Origin: Sinonovacula constricta
Lineage: Eukaryota > Mollusca > Bivalvia > Cardiida > Solecurtidae
DNA length: 64,000 bases
NCBI GenBank assembly: GCA_007844125.1
Contig: CM017572.1
Span: 29,950,799-30,014,798, forward strand
Direction of reading: 5' to 3'
Position 1 is the first letter of the stretch, and the number at the start of each line of letters is the position of its first letter. Positions 57,680-64,000 of this stretch are shown piece after piece. The notes below the pieces were generated by a model. It searched no databases. It was not told where the DNA came from and was given only the letters and a program-made list of their open reading frames with translations. The translations under genes and the position numbers were made by a program.

Positions 57680-58390
57680 CATATTTTAAATAGTGTGTAT
57701 TAAGAGGCGTGGCAATCGTTACTATATTGTACCTCATACTTATGTCTTTTGTTTTGTTTTATGTTGATTTTTAATAAATTGGAATAAATTGCCTTTATAG
57801 ACAGTAAAGTCTCAAAACATTTAATTGCAGCAAGTTTAATGAAAATCACCAAATTTATTGGTTGTGCTACGACGAAAGATCGGAGGCTCTATGAGCTCCA
57901 TTGAAGTACTAGTACTATGAACATGTACTAATTAAGTGTAAGTCTTAAAGATGAAGTTTAAATGTATTTAGAGAGCTATGTTGAGATGAGAATTACAAAA
58001 GTTTGTAATACTGTACATTGCTATTATTTGTAAAATCATTTTGTTGAGAGTTTCCATGGGACCCATAGTTTTGCTTTTGGACCGAAAGATCTGAAAACTG
58101 TGGGTCCACAGGACTCATTGCTCAGATATGTGAAACAGTACACATATGTTCATGTTATTAAAAAAGATACAGCAACTAAATATAAAGGAAATATTACAAA
58201 TAATATACATTTACAATAAATTAATAAAATTGAATAATATACAATTATGATCAATATTCTACTTGAACATGCATGTACATATTAAACACACATATGGGCC
58301 TTTTCGACTCCCTATTTATTGGCCGTTCCCATACCACTACCTTTAAATCATGGTCCTTTTGGTCCGGACCGTTTTGGATTTGGGCCTTTT
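57680..58390. other. Spacer with a small fold-back
   Basis: GGACCCATAGTTTT (58059-58072) and AAAACTGTGGGTCC (58094-58107) form a 14-bp stem with one mismatch around a 21-base loop. Nothing else is supported. Confidence 0.5.
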
Positions 58391-58404
58391 TGACCCGACA
58401 CCGT

Positions 58405-58740
58405 CCGTTCGCAGAGCCTCTATATCTCAGATTGTAGAGCGACCTGCTAGTATAGGGGAGGTCTGTGGTTCGAATCCAGGTGGAGGCTCACTTTTTAAAC
58501 TCCTGTTACACATAGCACAGGAGACACAAATACGCTCACACGGGCACCCTTTCTTCTCAAACCTCGACAGACACTGGTCCAGGGCCCAACTCCCAATCGA
58601 CCCTTCCCAGCTACTGCAACATATTACCCATGGTGTCGATAATTGCTTGTCATCCATAAATAAATATAAAAATAATTACCCATGGTGTCGATAATTGCTT
58701 GTCATCCATAAATAAATATAAAAATAATTATAAAGTACTA
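58405..58740 (+). mobile_element. tRNA-derived SINE with duplicated 3' end
   Basis: Box A (ATATCTCAGATTGTAGAGC) and a canonical box B (GGTTCGAATCC) are followed by a body. The terminal 54 bases (TTACCCATGGTGTCGATAAT...AAAATAA) are present twice in tandem (from about 58621 and 58675), a common form of SINE tail. Its 3' part is shared with 13.6 kb. Confidence 0.75.
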
Positions 58741-59214
58741 ACCTTTAGATAGTGTCTAATTTCCAGATACAAATGATTATTCCACGAAAATAGCACGGAG
58801 GATTCAGTCCTTAGCATGGTCCAACAAGTTTTCGGGGGTCTAACGCAATTAATCGCTCATTAGGCATTAAAATGTACAATATTTGAGGAAATTTAACATT
58901 AACAACTTCAACAATTCTCTTCCTTACATATCTGTTTAGTTTTCAATCCTTTGATTCCATTTCTTTTTGAAAACACGACGTTTGGAAAGGTCAATGTCAA
59001 CGGTGTTTAGGTAAAAAATTCCAAACAAGTTTTCGGGGGTCGTCTCAAAGCACGTAATATTGTGATAAACATGCATATACGTCAATTGTGTTTTGAAACG
59101 AAAGTAAAAAATGTTTGGATGAACATCCTCTTTCACTAAAAAACGCTTAAAGAACAGTTATATCTGATGATGTTAAATACGTAACTCTGAACATGAGTCT
59201 CAATTTATTTAACG

Positions 59215-61271
59215 TTAGTTGACATTTACATGGCAAGGGCAGAAGAAGGAATCGTGTCGCCGGAGAACTCTCACGTCTGTGCAATATTTCAAGTGCACCC
59301 AGTGATTGCAGTCCTGCATGTCACACTTGCCCCAGGAAATTATGCTTATGAAATCATCATGACTATCCACATAAAACTTTTTGCAAACACAACATTTTTC
59401 TGTCTGTTGAATGTCTTCCTCGTCGGAATCAGTGTCACAAGTATCCTCATGGACAATGTTCATATTCACATTGGAAGGACCAGGCTCAACAACAGATGCT
59501 TTTACAGGAACAACAAATTTGTTCTGTGTTTTTTTGGTTTGGTTATTAGCACATTGTTTTGTACTGGTATTTGAAACCAAAGATTCGACAAAGGATGCAT
59601 TTGTGATTTCTTTTCCAGATGTCTGTGGCTTTGATGAAGTTTTTTTTACTTTAAATGGTGGAACAAATTTGGGGACTTTTTTCTGCAAGAAGCTAGACAG
59701 GGAACTGTTTGCAACACCTTCAGAAACATCATGATTTAGTGAAGTGGAAGAAGTTTCAACAGGAGGACATGTTATTTGATTGGGAAGAAACTGCTCTGGT
59801 GATAAGACCTGGCTGTTAAAAGGCACAACTCCAGTCTTCCTAAAGGCATTTATGATATTGGACGGAGTGAAAGCTTTGGTGTACGCCTTACATGCCAACG
59901 GACAAATATCACTACGAGTTATCTGACGTCCAACATTTGCTCTCATAAATTCATGACATGCTTTATTATAAGCACATTTGAATGGTTTGAAAACTCCAAC
60001 ATCTAGTGGTTGCAGACAGTGCGAGGTATGGGCAGGTAAAACCATTAAAACAACCTTATGTTCAAGTGCCCAGTTGATCAAGAGTGGACTGAAATGTGAA
60101 GATGCTCCATCATACAAAATGAGGGTGTAGTCACTACCTAAACCACCAGGAACATACATTGCAAAATGCTGAGATATGTACTGGAAAAAAATGGAAAACC
60201 ACTTTCTGACATACAGGCTCCTGTGCCAGGCAAAGCTTCATCAAGCAACTTGTCATTCAGGCGTTTTCCTTTAAAGACAAAGTAGGGTGGGATAGCCTGG
60301 CCAGTGGCACTGCAACAGGCAATTACAGTTGTGGTACTTGAACGGGAAGATGTAATTGCTGGTGTTCGCATGCCTCTTGGACCAATAACATTAGGGGGCT
60401 TATGCTCTGGATTTATACCAGTTTCATCAACATTGAAAATGCGGTGTGGTTTTGTCTTCAAATTGTATTTGTCAAGAACATTTTCCAGTTCTGAATAATA
60501 GGCTGAAGTGGTGTCAACACTCACAGCCTGTGCACGAACAAGTGATAGTGCTCGTGGTTTGAGGCCTTTCAGTTCTGGATGCCTACTTAAGAAGCGCACT
60601 ACAAACATCTCACTTAAAAGTTTGTTTTCTTTCGGAAGTTTTCCAGAAAAGATGGCTGTATCCGTTAAAAGTATGCGCAACTCCAAATAAGTGTACCCAT
60701 ATCCAAAAAGAGCCATTTTCTGGACATGGTGACAAATTTCTTTCTCCTCTTCTGTCGACATTAGTGCACTTGGTCCTGATTTTGAAACTTCTGGCTTTAT
60801 TTTTCCACAGGCTCTATCTCTTAAAGTCTGCTCAGGGATGCCATACATATGAGCTGCTTTGTGGATGCTCATCCTGCCCTCTTGCCATTCTTTGTATGCC
60901 TTCATTAAGGCCTCAGTGCTGTAATTTCTATATTTAGCCTGTTTTCTTGGATGCACCTGAAAGTAAAAAAAAAGGAAAAGAAAATGCATTTTCAGGACTT
61001 TAGAAGAAAATGCATTTTCAGGACTTTGATTACGATTCAACTTTTTGAGACAAGCCCTGTATTTAGATTTTTTGAAATTATCCCCTTGTAAATAAAAGTG
61101 TTGTGAGACGATCCCTACCATTGCTACTTTCGACTTCGGCTGCTTGTGAAATGAAAATCATGAATGAAAAACACATGGAAATTTAAAAAAAAAAGATTAT
61201 TTGGTAAGTTTTCGTAATATTTTACCAATTTAATCGAATATATGTGAATATCTTACCTGTTTCTTTCGCAT
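59215..61271 (-). pseudogene. Tigger-like DDE transposase with C-terminal PHD-like domain, one frameshift
   Basis: Exon 1 is 61271-61257 (ATG CGA AAG AAA CAG, donor GTAAGA, MRKKQ). Intron 60957-61256. Exon 2 starts at 60956 (acceptor TTTACTTTCAG; VHPRKQAKYRNYSTEALMKA). Residues about 10-60 form a psq/CENP-B-type helix-turn-helix. The DDE_1 domain has IFNVDETG (first Asp, residue about 182), LYDGASSH (second Asp) and LQPLDVGVF (third Asp, 35 residues further). The C-terminal 60 residues are Cys/His-rich (CCVCKKFY...CNHWVHLKYC...FFCPC), like a PHD finger. A frameshift near an A7 run (60185-60191) splits exon 2 between the first and second Asp, after MSESGF. No other damage is obvious, so inactivation is recent or the shift is a sequence error. 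Stop at 59215-59217. The usual role is cut-and-paste transposition at TA sites. Confidence 0.85.
60985..61026. repeat. Short direct duplication in the transposase intron
   Basis: GAAAATGCATTTTCAGGACTTT occurs twice in tandem with AGAA between. One copy of TTTTCAGGAC offers a cryptic plus-strand AG only; it is not a splice site for the minus gene. Confidence 0.8.
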
Positions 61272-61844
61272 TTTGCCAAAAAAAAACGAGCTGTCAAAAT
61301 GTATTGATCGTCTGTTTACAAATATTGTGACGTCACGGCAAATTCGCGTGCGCAAACGGCGTCTATGTAAAAATCCCCGAAAACTTGTTTGCCACGAAAA
61401 CTTGTTAGTCAACCATAGTATTTTGGACACCAAAATATCTCATTTACACAATAAAACGACAGCGTGTAACTCCTAAAACCGGGAAGAATATATGACCCGA
61501 ATCAATTATTGATTAAAAACCGTTCGCTTTGCTGTAAACATCTCCAATCCACCATTTCTACTAAGAATATAACCCCAAAATAACACAGAAAATCTTATCC
61601 AGCTTCGCTACTGCCGAGACGAAACTAAACTTCCGGTATGACTAAAGTGCGGAAAGGAGTTAAATAGCGAAAAGGAGTTTCGCGGAAAGGAGTTTTATTT
61701 TTATTGCCTTGCTTGCAAACAAAGACGTATTATTCGATTGCTGTTATAATTTTGTTTCAATAATACTGTTCATTAGACACTTAATGTTTGAAATATCGAA
61801 AAGTACCCAAACCACTAAGAAAATCGATGCCTAACCGGTGGTTA

Positions 61845-62050
61845 CAGGGTTGTCATTAGGAGGTGGCTGGCGGCCGATTTGACCGCCTCAAATGAAAATC
61901 GGGCCGCCTCAAATTTGAAAAAAAAGGAAAAATGGTCGAGAGCATGCCCCCGGACCCCTCTAGCAACGCTTTGCATCTTCGCCGCTCGCATAGCCTAGTC
62001 TCCTCAAAAGTTAATTGAGCCTGCTCAAAATATTTCTAGTGACAACCCTG
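61845..62050. mobile_element. 206-bp MITE with 6-bp target duplication
   Basis: Ends CAGGGTTGTCATTA and TAGTGACAACCCTG are inverted (13 of 14). TGGTTA flanks both sides (61839-61844 and 62051-62056). The interior is GC-rich with repeated CCGCCTCAAAT and no frame. CAGGG ends recall hAT elements, but hAT duplications are 8 bp, so the superfamily is uncertain. Confidence 0.7.
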
Positions 62051-62059
62051 TGGTTAGCC

Positions 62060-64000
62060 TAACCGTTAAGCATAGTATTTTTATTTATGCCCTAGAAATC
62101 CGTAGAAACTTAAAAAAAAGGACAAGATACGCGGCTGGATTTACATACTGTAATTCGGATGAAAACTAGATAATTTGCTACTTTGTTGTTGTTGTTTTTA
62201 AGGTTAAAGGTACCCTACATTAATGAATTTGTTCTTTGGGGGGTGGGGGTGGGTGAAGAAAGAAAAGTTTGCCTTTGACAGACATTAGCAAATACCTAAG
62301 AACCGACAATGAACAAAGATTGTCTTATAATACAACTAAAAGACATGAATTAATGGTATCTTGGCGTTACTGGCATGGCCATCAAAACATTAAATGGCCA
62401 TTTAATCAATATGAGGTGTGTGTGTGTTCAGTTGTTTGAATCAGCTCATCCGAAGTTCATATTAAATAATTAAATTAAATAATCAAACTACTTTATTATA
62501 TTACTGATTTAGAATGTTCTTACTTAAGATAATCCCGATGCGAAAACACTTCCTTAACAATATGTCTTTATAATATATAGTCAAAAATATAAGTTATTAA
62601 AAGTTTGCTTAGTGATAAACTTAATGTAATGTACTTCACTGCATGGCCATTTTCTAACGTAGTCTCATATATTCGAAAGATAAAATGTTGTAATCGCAAA
62701 TATGAGCCATTGTAATGTCGATTTCATACAAAAACATGTCATATACTGTGCAATATTAGCATTGTATTAATTTGTATGGCAAGTCGTATTTGCAAATGAA
62801 GAGATCCGGTCGAAAATATAACTCCCATTCGCTGCTTAGAGATACAGGCCCACCCAAACCATAGGTGAAGGTCAATTCATGGTTCCCAGCATCTTGCGTA
62901 TGTTGCACTGGAACGCCGGGTCAAAGAACAAAATCAGAACGAGGCAGTCACTTCCTTGTCTTACATAAAATGGCGAATCTGTGGGCGTAGTTGTTTAATT
63001 GAATGATTTAATTTCCCTTTAATCGAACATTTACATAAATACATTGAAGCAACATTGTGTGTCAGTGATTGTGTTAGAATAGTTCATAGTGGCCTTCCAG
63101 TTGCCAGCATTTTTCAGCCAGATCGAGTGTAACAGACGCCGCTTGTTGGTAATATCAATGCATCTTCTTCCGGGTTGTGACAACTTGTGTGCAGGGCCGC
63201 GGACCAACTAGTGGCCCCAACCAAGTTCCTTTTTGGCGGATAAGATACCATAAGTTTTCCATATCTTTGGACCTATGTGCTTACTGTATGGCAAGTCGTG
63301 AATAAAGTCAACTTAATTTCTTTCATATGCATTACATTTTTAATTAAAATGGTTTTTTTCATTACAGTGTAAATTAATCTTAAACTGCACTTTTCTGGAT
63401 ATCAGCATGTCATTTCAATTAAACAATGAATTGTTATATAAAGCAACACTTGTAAATAGACCTTTATTTTCATTTTTTACAGTTTGATTATACATTAGCC
63501 ATAGCCGGTGAGTTTTGATTGGAGGGCTGAATTCTGCTTCAGGGCAAGGAGTCTCAAGGTTAGCATCAGTTGTGATTTTGTTCCTTATTTTTCTTGACAA
63601 GCATACTTATTTCAAATGCCAATCGACTAGAATGTACCCATTCATGCACTAGAAGTGTATTTACATCTTAATATGCTGTACAAATGATATACGCTTTCTG
63701 TTTTCTGTCATGAATTAGAGTAACCATAAGCCAGTTGGAATCTTAATGAATTCACATTTTCAATAGAACTTTACATTGCATGGCTGGCAACAGATTTCCT
63801 GCTGAATTTAAGCTGAGTCTAATTCTTATGAGTGATAGAGTACAAATGTTCTGTCATTGTCACACACTGTAGTTGACAAGCCCACAACCAACTGAAGTCC
63901 GACTTAAAGCATACAAACGATACACTAACTCTGCAAAGCCATTTAATTAAAACAAATTCAATCATTTATTTAAACATTATTGTGATAAGATTGAGTTATT
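62060..64000. other. AT-rich end of window, no supported gene
   Basis: A GC-richer patch at about 62790-63250 (CTTCCGGGTTGTGAC, GGGCCGCGGACC) could be promoter-proximal or a repeat end, but no exon with matched splice sites is visible. The 61-codon minus frame at 63415-63600 has no domain and is not called. Confidence 0.4.

Larger units (their letters stand above)
58823..61406 (-). mobile_element. Tigger/pogo-type DNA transposon, about 2.6 kb
   Basis: The transposase relic is flanked by inverted motifs. AACAAGTTTTCG occurs at 58823-58834 and 59024-59035, and its inverse CGAAAACTTGTT at 61378-61389 and 61395-61406, so each end carries two copies of a likely transposase-binding motif. The exact termini and the expected TA duplication could not be fixed by eye. 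Confidence 0.6.

Overview
This is a eukaryotic, AT-rich, intron-containing and very repeat-dense window. It most likely comes from a marine invertebrate, probably a bivalve mollusc. That placement is inference. It rests on an NHL/TRIM-like terminal exon, several tRNA-derived SINE families, decayed non-LTR retrotransposons, a Tigger-type transposase and many long tandem arrays. There is no bacterial-style operon, CRISPR array, rRNA or functional tRNA gene. Most long open frames in the window are stop-free tandem repeats rather than genes.

Layout. 0-2.7 kb: last exon of an NHL beta-propeller gene, a LINE relic and a mariner-like MITE. 4.9-9.2 kb: a short 167-bp tandem repeat followed by about 3.8 kb of a 31-bp satellite. 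9.2-10.7 kb: a decayed LINE with an RNase H domain, interrupted by a SINE with visible target-site duplications. 11-14.7 kb: local and dispersed duplications. 15.2-15.9 kb: last two exons of an unidentified plus-strand gene with a SINE in the intron. 17-25.5 kb: tandem arrays (hairpin plus CA repeat, 91 bp, 22 bp and ATGG-rich) around a second LINE relic.

28-54.4 kb is the most interesting part. Two inverted, diverged copies of one segment lie about 20 kb apart (28.0-31.6 kb and 51.4-54.4 kb). Each feeds a multi-exon candidate gene pointing inward. The plus gene (29.9-34.9 kb) ends in a degenerate RING-like domain. The minus gene (52.1-44.9 kb) has six phase-compatible exons and no family I recognise. 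The left copy has been split by a 1.2-kb terminal-inverted-repeat element and by a LINE insertion with a perfect 24-bp target duplication. The right copy carries a SAP-like frame with two stops.

55.6-57.7 kb holds a 57-bp tandem array. 58.4-61.4 kb holds a SINE and a nearly complete Tigger/pogo element (psq-type HTH, DDE domain, C-terminal PHD-like zinc cluster) with one small intron and one frameshift. 61.8-62.05 kb holds a 206-bp MITE with a 6-bp target duplication. The rest is AT-rich intergenic or intronic sequence with no supported gene.
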